From positions 310,001 through 374,000 of the forward strand of contig NZ_VEDO01000003.1 of the NCBI RefSeq assembly GCF_007677875.1: 64,000 nucleotides of DNA, written 5' to 3'. The notes beneath the pieces were generated by a model. That model searched no databases and had not been told where the DNA came from. It saw only the letters and a program-made list of their open reading frames with translations. Below are positions 1 through 9,707 of the stretch, in pieces. The DNA comes from Variovorax boronicumulans. Lineage in GTDB: Bacteria; Pseudomonadota; Gammaproteobacteria; Burkholderiales; Burkholderiaceae_C. Positions within the stretch are counted from its first letter, which is position 1; the number at the start of each line of letters is the position of its first letter. A program made the translations under genes and the position numbers.

Positions 1-181
1 TGAACATGCCGCTGCGCCGGAAGCCTTTCTGGACGAGCTCCGAGTAGGTGTCGCTCTGGATCAGGTGCCCCGGCGTCGCCACCTGCGACCTGGCCTGCCG
101 GTCCGCCAGATAACTGCACGGATAGGGCGCGGTCGCGTAGAACTGCAGCGTCTGCAGTGGGAGGTCGTTCAGGTGGGTCAC
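1..181 (-). CDS. bpt: Aspartate/glutamate leucyltransferase, N-terminal part (cut by window edge)
   Basis: The 60 visible codons begin at a GTG whose last two bases start the aat stop codon (GTGA overlap). They read through [12 protein letters not shown] and end in KGFRRSGMF, which match the N-terminal domain of the bacterial ATE1-like family. Bpt moves leucine from leucyl-tRNA onto proteins with N-terminal Asp or Glu, marking them for ClpS/ClpAP degradation in the cytoplasm. It follows aat, the other N-degron transferase, with a 4-base overlap, so the two are probably translated together. The C-terminal transferase domain lies outside the window. The family call rests on the conserved N-terminus only. 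Confidence 0.85.
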   Translation of the reverse strand, partial: MTHLNDLPLQTLQFYATAPYPCSYLADRQARSQVATPGHLIQSDTYSELVQKGFRRSGMF

Positions 182-942
182 GCCGTACGGGACACTGGAG
201 TGAACAGTGCAGGCCAGTATACGGGGTCGAAACACCAGGGTGGATCGGGCTGCTCCGCGTCCTGGCGCAGCCGCGACACGAAGTCCGCACGCGGCATTTC
301 AGCCGCGCCCAGCGAGGCCAGGTGGCGGGTGTTCTGCTGACAGTCGATCTGCGCCACGCCGTGCACCCGGCACCAGGCCACGAGGGCCGCCAGCGCGATC
401 TTGGAAGCATCGGTGGCGCGCGCGAACATGGATTCGCCGAAGACCGCGCGCCCCAGCCCCACGCAGTACAGGCCGCCCGCCAGCGCACCGTCGACCCAGG
501 TCTCCACACTGTGGGCGCTGCCGGCTGCATGCAGATCCTCGTAGGCGCGCACCATCTCGGGCACGATCCAGGTGCCGGACTGGCCTGCGCGCGGGCTGGC
601 AGCACAGGCGCGCACCACGGCGCCAAAAGCGCTGTCGAAGCGCACTTCGCAGCCGGGCGTGGCGATGAAGCGCTGCAGGGTCTTGCGCAGCGAGCGGTGC
701 AGCCGGAACGCGGCGGTCTGCAGCACCATGCGCGGGTCCGGACTCCACCACAGGATGGGTTGGCCCTCGCTGAACCAGGGGTAGACACCACGGCCGTAGG
801 CGGCACGCAGGCTGTCCACGTCCAGGCTGCCGCCAGCGGCCAACAGGCCGGGTGCGGGATCGTCCGGCCCCCAGGCCTGGGTCACGGGGGGCAGTGCCTC
901 GCCGGGGGCAAGCCAGGGCAGTGTGGGGCGGCGCGGTTTCAT
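178..942 (-). CDS. aat: Leucyl/phenylalanyl-tRNA--protein transferase
   Basis: A 254-residue protein that adds Leu or Phe from aminoacyl-tRNA to proteins with N-terminal Lys or Arg, creating primary N-degrons for ClpS. Family hallmarks are [39 protein letters not shown], the SVETW segment and the GESMF segment of the GNAT-like core. I start at the ATG at 942 ([14 protein letters not shown]), which places the family's PW motif close to the N-terminus. An upstream in-frame ATG at 999 would add a basic extension of 19 residues unlike the family. It is the first gene of an aat-bpt operon. Confidence 0.93.
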   Translation of the reverse strand: MKPRRPTLPWLAPGEALPPVTQAWGPDDPAPGLLAAGGSLDVDSLRAAYGRGVYPWFSEGQPILWWSPDPRMVLQTAAFRLHRSLRKTLQRFIATPGCEVRFDSAFGAVVRACAASPRAGQSGTWIVPEMVRAYEDLHAAGSAHSVETWVDGALAGGLYCVGLGRAVFGESMFARATDASKIALAALVAWCRVHGVAQIDCQQNTRHLASLGAAEMPRADFVSRLRQDAEQPDPPWCFDPVYWPALFTPVSRTA

Positions 943-1218
943 GACGGGGCTGCGCCCGGCGGGAGTGCGGGCTGGACGAATGGCATGGCGGTCAGCCACA
1001 CAGGCCCGACCGGCGGTCGATGATGGACAGATTGATGCTCACTTGTGTTGAGGTAGTCGCGCCAAAGTGCAGTCACGGCTGGGTTGCCGCTTGGTTCTGC
1101 ACAAATAATGGCACATCGCATCACGCACCAGTGCGCAGTACATGCGGTGCGCGTTTCATTTTCCGCGGCGGCCGGTCGCCGGTATGGAGTGCGCAGCGCA
1201 GGACAAGGACGAAGACCA
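943..1218. promoter_or_regulatory. Divergent intergenic region between aat and the HD-GYP gene
   Basis: 276 bases separate the two divergent starts. On the plus strand TTGCCG at 1084 and TAATGG at 1106 are spaced 16 bases apart and form a plausible sigma-70 promoter. An imperfect repeat, CGCACC (1124-1129) and GGTGCG (1146-1151), lies just downstream in the presumed leader. No coding potential stands out. Confidence 0.35.
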
Positions 1219-2856
1219 ATGGCGATGGACCTCGTGGGGGATCTGCTGGCCCGGCTGGACCAGCTCAATGCAATCGGCGCAGCCTTGTCCAAGGAGCGCA
1301 ATACGGACGCCCTGCTCGAAGGCATTCTGATCGCGGCCAAGAACATCACGCACGCCGACGGCGGCACTCTGTACCGCATGACGGAGGACGGCAGCGCGCT
1401 GCGCTTCGAGATCATGCGCACGAACTCCCTGGACATCTTTCTGGGCGGAACGACCGGGCGAGCGATCGAGTTCCCGCTGTTGCAACTCATCAATGCCGAC
1501 GGCAGCTTCAACGACAGCATGGTGGCCACCTATGCCGCCATCCACGACCGCACGGTCAACATCGCCGATGCGTACGCAGAGGAGGGCTTCGACTTCTCGG
1601 GCACGCGCGCCTTTGACCAGCGTACCGGCTATCGCTCGCAGTCTTTCCTGACGGTGCCGATGAAGAACCACGACGGCGAAGTCATCGGCGTGCTGCAGCT
1701 CATCAATGCGCAGGAGCCCGACCTGGGCCGCGTCGTGACGTTCTCCGAGGCTGACCAGCGCCTGGTCGAGTCGCTCGCGTCGCAGGCCGCCATCGCACTG
1801 TCGAACCGGCAGTTGATCATCCAGCTGGAGCAGCTCTTCGAGTCCTTCATCCACCTCATCAACATGGCGATCGACGACAAGTCGCCATACACGGGCGGGC
1901 ACTGCAACCGCGTGCCCGAGCTGACCATGATGCTGGCCGATGCCGTGGACGCCACCGACGACGGCCCGCTCGCGAGCTTCAAGATGACCGAGCGCGATCG
2001 CTACGAGCTCAAGATCGCCGGTCTGCTGCACGACTGCGGCAAGATCTCCACGCCCGTGCACGTGGTCGACAAGGCGACCAAGCTGCAGACTTTGTTCGAC
2101 CGCATCGCCCTCGTCGACACGCGCTTCGAGGTGCTGCGGCGCGACGCGGAGATCGCGGCGCTCAAGCGCCAGCTGGCGCTGCGCCCCTGCGTGGACCCGG
2201 TCGCTGAAGCCCAGGCCGCCGCAGTCTGCACTGCGGAGCAGGCCGCGCTCGACCAGGAGCGCGAATTCGTCCGCAAGCTCAACCGCGGCACCGAGTATTT
2301 CAACGAAGGCACGGTGGCGAGGCTCCAGTCGCTGTCCGAGCGCCGGCGCTGGTCCGGCCCGCAGGGCCAGAACGTGCCCTTCTTCACGGACGACGAGATG
2401 GAGAACCTGTCGATCCGGCGCGGCACGCTGACCGCCAAGGAGCGCGACATCATCAACTACCACATCGTCGCGACCAACCGCATGCTGGAGCAGGTGCCCT
2501 GGCCCAAGCACCTGCGCAACGTGCCCGAATTCGCCGGTGGCCACCATGAGCGGATGGACGGGCGCGGCTATCCCAAGGGCCTCACGCGGCACCAGATGTC
2601 GCTGCAGGCGCGCATGCTGGGCATTGCCGACATCTTCGAAGCGCTGACGGCCGTGGACCGTCCCTACAAGCCGGGCATGAAGGTCTCCAAGGCGCTGGAG
2701 ATCATGGTGCGCTTCAAGAAGAACGGGCACATCGACCCGGACCTGTTCGACGTGTTCATGAACCAGGCGGTGTACCGGCGCTATGCCGAGCGCTTCCTGG
2801 ACCCGGACCAGATGGACATCGTGCCGGTCCCCGCGCCCGAGCCGGCGGCCGGGTGA
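1219..2856 (+). CDS. GAF-domain HD-GYP cyclic-di-GMP phosphodiesterase
   Basis: A 545-residue cytoplasmic protein. An N-terminal GAF sensor domain (about residues 10-190) is followed by an HD-GYP hydrolase domain. The metal-binding pair is H271-D272 in LLHDCGKISTP, and the signature HHERMDGRGYP ends at G450-Y451-P452. HD-GYP proteins hydrolyse c-di-GMP, usually to GMP, and so affect motility and biofilm. About 180 residues separate HD from GYP, well above the roughly 60 usual in RpfG-like proteins. The extra part is charged, probably helical, and rich in Ala, Glu and Arg. The start at 1219 is preceded by purine-rich sequence, and an in-frame ATG at 1084 would add a poor N-terminus. The stop codon directly abuts the stop codon of convergent argA. 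Confidence 0.88.
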   Translation: MAMDLVGDLLARLDQLNAIGAALSKERNTDALLEGILIAAKNITHADGGTLYRMTEDGSALRFEIMRTNSLDIFLGGTTGRAIEFPLLQLINADGSFNDSMVATYAAIHDRTVNIADAYAEEGFDFSGTRAFDQRTGYRSQSFLTVPMKNHDGEVIGVLQLINAQEPDLGRVVTFSEADQRLVESLASQAAIALSNRQLIIQLEQLFESFIHLINMAIDDKSPYTGGHCNRVPELTMMLADAVDATDDGPLASFKMTERDRYELKIAGLLHDCGKISTPVHVVDKATKLQTLFDRIALVDTRFEVLRRDAEIAALKRQLALRPCVDPVAEAQAAAVCTAEQAALDQEREFVRKLNRGTEYFNEGTVARLQSLSERRRWSGPQGQNVPFFTDDEMENLSIRRGTLTAKERDIINYHIVATNRMLEQVPWPKHLRNVPEFAGGHHERMDGRGYPKGLTRHQMSLQARMLGIADIFEALTAVDRPYKPGMKVSKALEIMVRFKKNGHIDPDLFDVFMNQAVYRRYAERFLDPDQMDIVPVPAPEPAAG

Positions 2857-4206
2857 TCAGCCGAGCTTCTTGACCAGGACCTGGCTGCGCCGGTCCCAGT
2901 TGTACTTGCGCTTGCGCGCCTCGGGCAGCCAGTCCGGGTCCACGGGCTGGAAGCCGCGCTTGATGAACCAGTGCATGGTGCGCGTGGTCAGCACGAAGAT
3001 GCTGGTCAGGCCCGCCTGGCGCGCACGGTGCTCGATGCGCTTCAGGACCTTCTCGCCATCGCCCTGGCCCTGGCTCTGCGGCGACACCGTGAGCGCCGCC
3101 ATCTCCGCCGTCTTGGCTTCGGGGTAGGGGTAGAGCGCCGCGCAGGCGAAGATCACGCCGTCGTGCTCGATCACGGTGTACAGGTGGGCGTCGCGCTCGA
3201 TCTCGGTGCGGCTGCGCTTGACCAGCGTGCCGTCCTTCTCGAAGGGTTCGATGAGCTGCAGGATGCCGCCCACGTCGTCGCTGGAGGCCTCGCGCACGCT
3301 TTCCAGCTTCTCGTCGATGACCATGGTGCCGACGCCGTCGTGCACGTAGATCTCCAGCAGCAGCGCACCGTCCAGCGCGAAGGGCAGGATGTGGCTGCGC
3401 TCCACGCCGGCCTTGCAGGCTTTCACGCAGTGCTGCAAGTAAAAGCCCGTGTCGGTCGGCTGCTGCGGCGTGGGCAGCTGGGCCAGCAGTTGCTCGGCGG
3501 CGGCCAGCGGCAGTTCGGTGTCGATCGGGTTGTCCTCGGACTCGGGCTCGCCCGGCTGCATGCGGATGCCCGGCACCTCGGTCAGGAAGATCAGCTTGTC
3601 CGCCTGCAGCGCCGTGGCCACGCTGGTCGCCACCTCTTCCATGGTCAGGTTGAAGGCCTCGCCCGTGGGCGAGAAGCCGAACGGCGAGAGCAGCACCAGC
3701 GCGCCCATGTCCAGCGTGCGCAAGAGGCCGGCCACGTCGACCTTGCGGATCGAGCCCGAATGCTGGAAGTCCACGCCATCGACGATGCCCACCGGCCGCG
3801 CCGTGATGAAGTTGCCGGAGATCACGCGCACCGTCGCGCCGGCCATGGGCGTGTTGGGCAGGCCCTGGCTGAACGCCGCTTCGATCTCGTAGCGCAGCTG
3901 GCCGGCAGCCTCCTGGGCGCAGTCCAGCGCCACCTCGTCCGTGATGCGGATGCCGTGCGAGTAGCGGGCCTGGTGGCCTTTGGCGCGCAACTGCTCGTTC
4001 ACCTGCGGCCGGAACCCGTGCACCAGCACGATGCGCACGCCCATGGCCTGGATCAGCGCGAGGTCCTGCGCGATCGACTGCAGCTTGCCTGCCGCGATGG
4101 CTTCGCCCGCCATGCCGACCACGAAGGTCTTGCCACGGTGCGTGTGGATGTACGGTGCCACCGAACGGAACCACGGGACGAAGGTGAAATTGAAGACAGC
4201 GGACAT
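2857..4206 (-). CDS. argA: Amino-acid N-acetyltransferase (N-acetylglutamate synthase)
   Basis: A 449-residue ArgA. The N-terminal half is an amino-acid-kinase fold (VLVHGFRPQVNEQL, the DGVDFQHSGSIRKVD region), which in this family binds the feedback inhibitor arginine. The C-terminal half is a GNAT acetyltransferase (AALTVSPQSQGQGDGEKVLKRI). It makes N-acetylglutamate from glutamate and acetyl-CoA, the first committed step of arginine synthesis. Length matches E. coli-type ArgA. It is transcribed divergently from hrpA and has no other arg gene next to it, the usual scattered arrangement in betaproteobacteria. Confidence 0.95.
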   Translation of the reverse strand: MSAVFNFTFVPWFRSVAPYIHTHRGKTFVVGMAGEAIAAGKLQSIAQDLALIQAMGVRIVLVHGFRPQVNEQLRAKGHQARYSHGIRITDEVALDCAQEAAGQLRYEIEAAFSQGLPNTPMAGATVRVISGNFITARPVGIVDGVDFQHSGSIRKVDVAGLLRTLDMGALVLLSPFGFSPTGEAFNLTMEEVATSVATALQADKLIFLTEVPGIRMQPGEPESEDNPIDTELPLAAAEQLLAQLPTPQQPTDTGFYLQHCVKACKAGVERSHILPFALDGALLLEIYVHDGVGTMVIDEKLESVREASSDDVGGILQLIEPFEKDGTLVKRSRTEIERDAHLYTVIEHDGVIFACAALYPYPEAKTAEMAALTVSPQSQGQGDGEKVLKRIEHRARQAGLTSIFVLTTRTMHWFIKRGFQPVDPDWLPEARKRKYNWDRRSQVLVKKLG

Positions 4207-4233
4207 GGGCGGCGGGTCTGCGCGGGGTACGGG

Positions 4234-4259
4234 CAGTGCAAGGGCTGCACTGGGATAAT
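4234..4259 (+). promoter_or_regulatory. Candidate hrpA promoter with an inverted repeat (possible operator)
   Basis: A perfect inverted repeat, CAGTGCA (4234-4240) and TGCACTG (4246-4252) with a 5-base spacer, directly precedes GATAAT (4254-4259), a good -10 box. No convincing -35 is seen. The repeat fills the -35/-10 interval, where a repressor would block polymerase. It lies in the 101-base argA-hrpA divergent region and could act on either gene. Confidence 0.4.
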
Positions 4260-4307
4260 CCCGGATTCTCTACGAAGTCCCCCTGCGGGACCCGCGCCCC
4301 TGTCCAT

Positions 4308-7300
4308 ATGCCCGAAGCATCCGCGGCGCCTCCGGCGCCAGCATTCACGCTGAGCTTTCCCGAATCGCTGCCCGTCTCCGGCCGGCGCGAGGAAATCATG
4401 GCCGCCATCGCGGCGCACCAGGTCGTCATCGTCTGCGGCGAAACCGGCTCGGGCAAGACCACGCAGTTGCCAAAGATCGCGCTGGCGCTGGGCCGCGGCA
4501 AGTGCAATGCGCCGGCAGGCCAGGGCCGGCTGATCGGCCACACCCAGCCGCGCCGCATCGCCGCCAGCTCGGTGGCCAAACGCATCGCCGAGGAACTCAA
4601 GACACCACTGGGCGAGGTGGTCGGCTTCAAGGTGCGCTTTCAGGACCGGCTGTCGCGCAACGCGTCGGTCAAGCTCATGACGGACGGCATCCTGCTGGCC
4701 GAGACGCAGACCGACCCGCTGCTCAAGGCCTACGACACGCTGATCATCGACGAGGCCCACGAGCGCAGCCTCAACATCGACTTCCTGCTGGGTTATCTGC
4801 GCCAGATCCTGCCGCGCCGGCCCGACCTCAAGGTCATCGTGACCTCGGCCACGATCGACGCCGACCGCTTCGCCCAGCATTTCAAGAGCGACAAGGGGCC
4901 GGCACCCGTGCTCTATGTGTCCGGCCGCATGTTCCCGGTCGAGCAGCGCTGGCGCCCTTACGAGGAAGCGCGCGACTACGGCCTCAACGAAGCCATTGCC
5001 GACGCCGTGGACGAACTCTGGCGCGACCCGCGCCAGGGCGGCGACATCTTGGTCTTCCTGCCCGGCGAGCGCGAGATCCGCGAAGCAGCCGACCACCTGC
5101 GCGGCCATTTGCAGCACCAGCCCGTGCTGCGCGATGCCCAGGTGCTGCCGCTGTTCGCGCGCCTGTCCCAGGCCGAGCAGGACGAAATCTTCGTGCTGCG
5201 CGGCAAACGCCGCATCGTGCTGGCCACCAACGTGGCCGAGACCTCGCTGACCGTGCCCGGCATCCGCTACGTGATCGACGCCGGCACGGCACGGGTCAAG
5301 CGCTACAGCCTGCGCAGCAAGGTCGAGCAACTGCTGGTCGAGCCCATCAGCCAAGCGGCGGCCAACCAGCGCGCCGGCCGCTGTGGCCGCGTGGCCGACG
5401 GCATCTGCATCCGGTTGTACGGCGAAGACGACTTCAACGGCCGCCCGCGCTTCACCGATCCCGAGATCCTGCGCAGCTCGCTGGCCGGCGTGATCCTGCG
5501 CATGAAGTCGCTGCACCTGGGCGAGGTGGAGGACTTTCCCTTCGTCGAAGCTCCATCGAAGCGCGCCATCACCGACGGCTACCAGCTGCTCAACGAATTG
5601 GGCGCGGTGGACGACAACAACGTGCTGACGCCCGTGGGCGCCGAGCTGGCCCGGCTGCCGCTGGACCCGCGCGTGGGCCGCATCATCCTGGCCGGCCGCG
5701 AGCGCCAGGCCTTGACCGAGGTGCTCATCATCGCCTCCGCCCTGTCGGTGCAGGACGTGCGCGACCGGCCCATGGACCAGCAGACCCAGGCCGACCAGCA
5801 GCACGCCAAGTTCGACGACGAGAAGAGCGAGTTCAGCGGCTACCTGCGGCTGTGGCAGTGGATCCACGACAGCCGGGGCGGCCACGGCGAGACCCACAAG
5901 CTCAGCAACCGCCAATACGAGCAACTGCTGCGCCAGAACTTCATCAGCATGCGCCGCGTGCGCGAATGGCGCGACATCCACAGCCAGCTGCTGACGGTGG
6001 TGACCGAGCACCGCTGGAAGCCCAACGACCAGCCCGCCAGCTATGAGCAGCTGCACAAGGCCATGCTCTCGGGCCTGCTCGGCAACATCGGCTTCAAGCC
6101 CGAGGACGAAGACGTCTACCTCGGCGCGCGCGGCATCAAGTTCCACCGCCATCCGGGCGCCCACCTCAAGAAGAAGCCGGGCCGCTGGATCGCGGTGGCA
6201 GAACTCGTGGAGACCACGCGCCTGTTCGGCCGCGGCATCGCCAACATCGAGCCGCAATGGCTGGAGGAGGTCGGCGCCCACCTGCTCAAGAAGCAGCTGC
6301 TCGACCCGCACTGGGAGAAGAAGGCTGCCGAGGTCGTGGCGCTGGAGCGCGCCACGCTGTACGGCCTGGTCGTCTACAACAACCGCCGCGTGCCCTACAG
6401 CCGCGTGGACGCGGCCGGTGCGCGCGAGATCTTCATCCGCCAGGGCCTGGTGGCTGGCGAGTGGGAGACCAGGCTGCCGTTCGCGGCCGCCAATGCGCGC
6501 ACCATCGCCCAGGTCGAGGCGCTGGAGCACAAGTCGCGACGGCAGGACGTGCTGGTCGACGAAGAGCTCATCTACGCCTTCTACGACGCCCAGATCCCGG
6601 CCGAGGTGCACAGCGGCCGGCTGTTCGAGGCCTGGTGGCGCGAGGCCTCGCGCACCCACCCCAAGCTGCTGCAGCTCACGCGCGAGGAGCTCATGCGGCA
6701 CGAGGCCGCCGGCATCACCACCGAGACCTTCCCCCGCACCGTGCGGCTGGGCGGCGTGGACTGCGCGGCCAACTATCTGCACGAGCCGGGCAACCCGCGC
6801 GACGGCGTGACCGTCACCGTGCCGCTGTTCGTGCTGAACCAGGTGTCCGAAGAACGCTGCGAGTGGCTGGTGCCCGGCATGCTCAAGGACAAGATCCAGG
6901 CCCTGCTCAAGAGCCTGCCGCAGCGCCCGCGCTCGCGCTTTGTGCCGCTGCCCGAGTCGGCCGCGCGGCTCGCGGCCGAGTTGCCGTTCGGCCAGGGCGG
7001 CCTGGTCGACGTGCTGCTCAAGGCCGTGCGCGACCAGACCGGGCTGGACGTGAAGAAGGCCGACTTCAAGCTCGACATGCTGAGCCCGCATTTGTTCATG
7101 AACCTGCAGGTGGTGGACGAGCACGGACGCCAGCGCGGCATGGGGCGCAACCTCGGGGCACTCAAGGCCGAGCTCGGCACGCAGGCGCGCGGTGCGTTCC
7201 AGGCCCTGGCGGCGCTGAAGACGACCGCTGCGCCAGCGCCGGCATCGACGGTCGCGAAGCCCGCGCCGGCGCAAAAGGCCGTCGCCGCAGCGCCAGCGGC

Positions 7301-8165
7301 GCCATCGCTGCCCGCCAACCAGCGCCACACGCAGTGGGACTTCGGCGAACTGCCCGAGCTGCTGGAGATCCGCAAGGGCGGCCAGAGCGTGGTCGGCTTC
7401 CCGGCCTTGATCGACGATGGCGACGCCGTGCGCATCGAGGTCTTCGACGAACCCGACGTCGCCGCGGCGAAGCACCGCGCCGGCCTGCGCCGGCTGTTCG
7501 CCCTGCAGATCCGCGACGCACTCAAGTACCTGGAAAAGAACATCCCCGACCTGCAGAAGATGGCCGTGGCCTACATGCCGCTCGGCACGCAGGAGATGCT
7601 GCGCACGCAGATCATCGATGTGGCGCTGGACCGCGCCTTCCTGCTCGATCCGCTGCCCAGCGACGCCCAGGCCTTCAAGCGCCGCATCGACGAGGGCCGC
7701 GGCCGGCTGACCCTGATCGCCAACGAAGTGGCGCGGCTGGCCGGCACCATCCTCGTGGAGTACGCCGCCGCGCTGCGCAAGCTCAAGGACGCGCGGCCCA
7801 ACGCCGACGTGGCCGCCGACGTGCAGCAGCAGTTGCAGCGCCTGGTGCCCAAGGATTTCCTCGCGGTGACGCCCTGGGCGCAGCTGCAGCACTTCGCGCG
7901 CTACCTCAAGGCCGTGGTGCTTCGGCTGGACAAGCTGCGCGCCGACCCCGCGCGCGACGCCACGCGGCTGGCGGAATTGAAGCCCCAGGAGCAGCGCTAC
8001 TGGCGCCTGGTCGCCGAGCGCAAGGGCCAGGTCGACAGCCGCATGCAGGAACTGCGCTGGCTGCTGGAGGAACTGCGCGTGAGCTTCTTCGCACAGGAGC
8101 TGCGCACGCCGCAGCCGGTCAGCGTGAAGCGGCTGGACAAGACCTGGGCGCAGCTGAACCAGTAG
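4308..8165 (+). CDS. hrpA: ATP-dependent RNA helicase HrpA (DEAH box)
   Basis: A 1285-residue DEAH/RHA helicase. Walker A GETGSGKTT starts at G44 and the DEAH box is D148-H151. Later motifs include SATID, the AETSLTVPGI region and QRAGRCGR. After the helicase core come the HA2/OB segments and a long C-terminal DUF3418-type region typical of HrpA, with an Ala/Pro-rich linker near residues 985-1003. HrpA is tied to ribosome rescue and mRNA processing in E. coli. The chosen ATG at 4308 starts MPEASAAPP; an in-frame ATG at 4236 precedes the likely promoter and is rejected. It is probably monocistronic. Confidence 0.95.
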   Translation: MPEASAAPPAPAFTLSFPESLPVSGRREEIMAAIAAHQVVIVCGETGSGKTTQLPKIALALGRGKCNAPAGQGRLIGHTQPRRIAASSVAKRIAEELKTPLGEVVGFKVRFQDRLSRNASVKLMTDGILLAETQTDPLLKAYDTLIIDEAHERSLNIDFLLGYLRQILPRRPDLKVIVTSATIDADRFAQHFKSDKGPAPVLYVSGRMFPVEQRWRPYEEARDYGLNEAIADAVDELWRDPRQGGDILVFLPGEREIREAADHLRGHLQHQPVLRDAQVLPLFARLSQAEQDEIFVLRGKRRIVLATNVAETSLTVPGIRYVIDAGTARVKRYSLRSKVEQLLVEPISQAAANQRAGRCGRVADGICIRLYGEDDFNGRPRFTDPEILRSSLAGVILRMKSLHLGEVEDFPFVEAPSKRAITDGYQLLNELGAVDDNNVLTPVGAELARLPLDPRVGRIILAGRERQALTEVLIIASALSVQDVRDRPMDQQTQADQQHAKFDDEKSEFSGYLRLWQWIHDSRGGHGETHKLSNRQYEQLLRQNFISMRRVREWRDIHSQLLTVVTEHRWKPNDQPASYEQLHKAMLSGLLGNIGFKPEDEDVYLGARGIKFHRHPGAHLKKKPGRWIAVAELVETTRLFGRGIANIEPQWLEEVGAHLLKKQLLDPHWEKKAAEVVALERATLYGLVVYNNRRVPYSRVDAAGAREIFIRQGLVAGEWETRLPFAAANARTIAQVEALEHKSRRQDVLVDEELIYAFYDAQIPAEVHSGRLFEAWWREASRTHPKLLQLTREELMRHEAAGITTETFPRTVRLGGVDCAANYLHEPGNPRDGVTVTVPLFVLNQVSEERCEWLVPGMLKDKIQALLKSLPQRPRSRFVPLPESAARLAAELPFGQGGLVDVLLKAVRDQTGLDVKKADFKLDMLSPHLFMNLQVVDEHGRQRGMGRNLGALKAELGTQARGAFQALAALKTTAAPAPASTVAKPAPAQKAVAAAPAAPSLPANQRHTQWDFGELPELLEIRKGGQSVVGFPALIDDGDAVRIEVFDEPDVAAAKHRAGLRRLFALQIRDALKYLEKNIPDLQKMAVAYMPLGTQEMLRTQIIDVALDRAFLLDPLPSDAQAFKRRIDEGRGRLTLIANEVARLAGTILVEYAAALRKLKDARPNADVAADVQQQLQRLVPKDFLAVTPWAQLQHFARYLKAVVLRLDKLRADPARDATRLAELKPQEQRYWRLVAERKGQVDSRMQELRWLLEELRVSFFAQELRTPQPVSVKRLDKTWAQLNQ

Positions 8166-8252
8166 GACGGCGACGCATTTGCGCGGGCCTGGCGCAGGCT
8201 GCATGCGATCATCCGCCCCCACGCGGCGCATGGCCGCGGTATTCAACGGTCC

Positions 8253-9707
8253 ATGCGCTCACTGCGTTTTCAGCTCAGCCTCTTCGCTGCCTTGCTCGCC
8301 GTCCTGTGCGCCGCGCTCGCGCTGGCCATGGTGGTGATGTACCGCAGCAGCGCCGGCGCCCAGGTCGAGGCCGCGCGCGCCGTGGCCGAGCAGTCCTGCC
8401 GCGCCATCGCCGCGCGTTATGCGCAGTCCGTGCCGGCACCTGCTGCCGCTGCGCCGCAGCTGGATCTGCTGCAGGTCCTGCTGCAACTCGTGCTGCGCGA
8501 GGCGCCGCATGTGGAGGGCGGCATCTGGCAGGCCCAGGGCGGCATGCTGGCCTATGCCTATCCCACCTACGAGGGTAGCGGTGTCAAGCGCGACGTGCCC
8601 GAGGCAGAACAGCCATTGATCGTCGAACTCGCGCAGCGCGCCGCCCGCACCCAGCGACCGCAGGCCGATGTGCTGCGCGGCAGCCGCGAGGCGCTGATCG
8701 TGGCGGCCTGCCCGCTGGCGGCGCCGGCCCAGGACCTGGCTGCCTGGACCATGACGCGCACGCACGCCGGTGCGCTGGCCGCGCTCGGCAGTCTGTACAC
8801 GGGCCTGGCCGTGCTGCTGGCCGTGGTGCTGGTGTCGGCTGTCTGGCTGGGCCTGATCCTGCGGCGCGGCATGCGCCACGTGGCACGCCTGGAAGACCAG
8901 CTCGTGCAGGCCGACGGCGAGCGCGTGCCGGAACTTGCGCGCACCGGCGTGCTGGAACTGGACCGCATCGTCGACAGCTTCAACCGCTACCGCGCGCGCT
9001 TCGAACGGGCCCGCGCGCAACTGCAGGAGGCCGCGCAGCAGCGCAGCCGCGACCAGCGCCTGGCTGCGCTGGGCCGCATGACGGGCGGCATCGCCCACGA
9101 AATCCGCAACCCGATCGCCGCCATGCGCCTGAAGGCCGAGAACGCGCTGGCCGCCGCGCCAGCGCGCCATTGCGAGGCGCTCGAGGCCATCGTCGGCCAG
9201 ATCGACCGGCTCGACGGCCTGGTGCAAAGCCTGATCGCCTTGGTGCAGCCCGTGCAGCTGGCCCCGCAGTGCGTGGACCTGCAGACCTGGCTGGCCGAGC
9301 GGCTGGCCGGCGTGGAGCGCCTGGCGGCACAGCGCGGCGTGCGTCTCGCGCAGGAGGGCGCTGCGCCCGTCGCGGCCCGCTTCGATCCCGTGCACCTGGC
9401 GCGTGCCGTCGACAACCTGCTGGACAACGCGCTGCGCCACGCGCCCGCAGGCGGCGCGGTGCAGCTGTCGGCCCGGCGCACGCCTGCCGGCACGCTGCTG
9501 ATTGCCGTGGACGACGACGGCCCCGGCGTGCCCGAGGCGCTGTTGCCCCAGCTGTTCGAACCCTTTGCCACCGGCCGTGCCGACGGCACCGGCCTGGGCC
9601 TGGCGCTGGCGCGCGAGGTGGCGCTGGCCCACGGCGGCGAGTTGCGCCATGTGGCCCGCGCGCCCGGCGCCCGCTTCGAACTGGAGATGCCATGGCACGC
9701 CTGCTGA
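8253..9707 (+). CDS. Membrane sensor histidine kinase of an NtrC-type two-component system
   Basis: 484 residues. A transmembrane segment near residues 5-31 is followed by an extracytoplasmic sensor region and a second membrane helix around 175-207. Then come a HAMP-like linker and a kinase core with phospho-acceptor H282 in GGIAHEIRNP. The N box (DNLLDNALRHA) and G boxes (DDDGPGVPEA, GTGLGLALA) are intact. Its stop overlaps the response regulator start by 16 bases, so the two are a matched pair. The signal is unknown. Nearby genes that might respond are the permease at 11203 and the repeat-domain genes at 12479-13850. Confidence 0.88.
   Translation: MRSLRFQLSLFAALLAVLCAALALAMVVMYRSSAGAQVEAARAVAEQSCRAIAARYAQSVPAPAAAAPQLDLLQVLLQLVLREAPHVEGGIWQAQGGMLAYAYPTYEGSGVKRDVPEAEQPLIVELAQRAARTQRPQADVLRGSREALIVAACPLAAPAQDLAAWTMTRTHAGALAALGSLYTGLAVLLAVVLVSAVWLGLILRRGMRHVARLEDQLVQADGERVPELARTGVLELDRIVDSFNRYRARFERARAQLQEAAQQRSRDQRLAALGRMTGGIAHEIRNPIAAMRLKAENALAAAPARHCEALEAIVGQIDRLDGLVQSLIALVQPVQLAPQCVDLQTWLAERLAGVERLAAQRGVRLAQEGAAPVAARFDPVHLARAVDNLLDNALRHAPAGGAVQLSARRTPAGTLLIAVDDDGPGVPEALLPQLFEPFATGRADGTGLGLALAREVALAHGGELRHVARAPGARFELEMPWHAC

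Noticed and set aside
1084-1218. Longer N-terminus for the HD-GYP protein
   Set aside because: The added 45 residues overlap the likely promoter and have no domain character; a purine-rich site favours the ATG at 1219.
4053-8246. 1397-codon open frame on the minus strand across hrpA
   Set aside because: Antisense shadow of a clear helicase gene; composition is Ala/Gln/His/Arg-rich with no domain, typical of the reverse frame of GC-rich genes.
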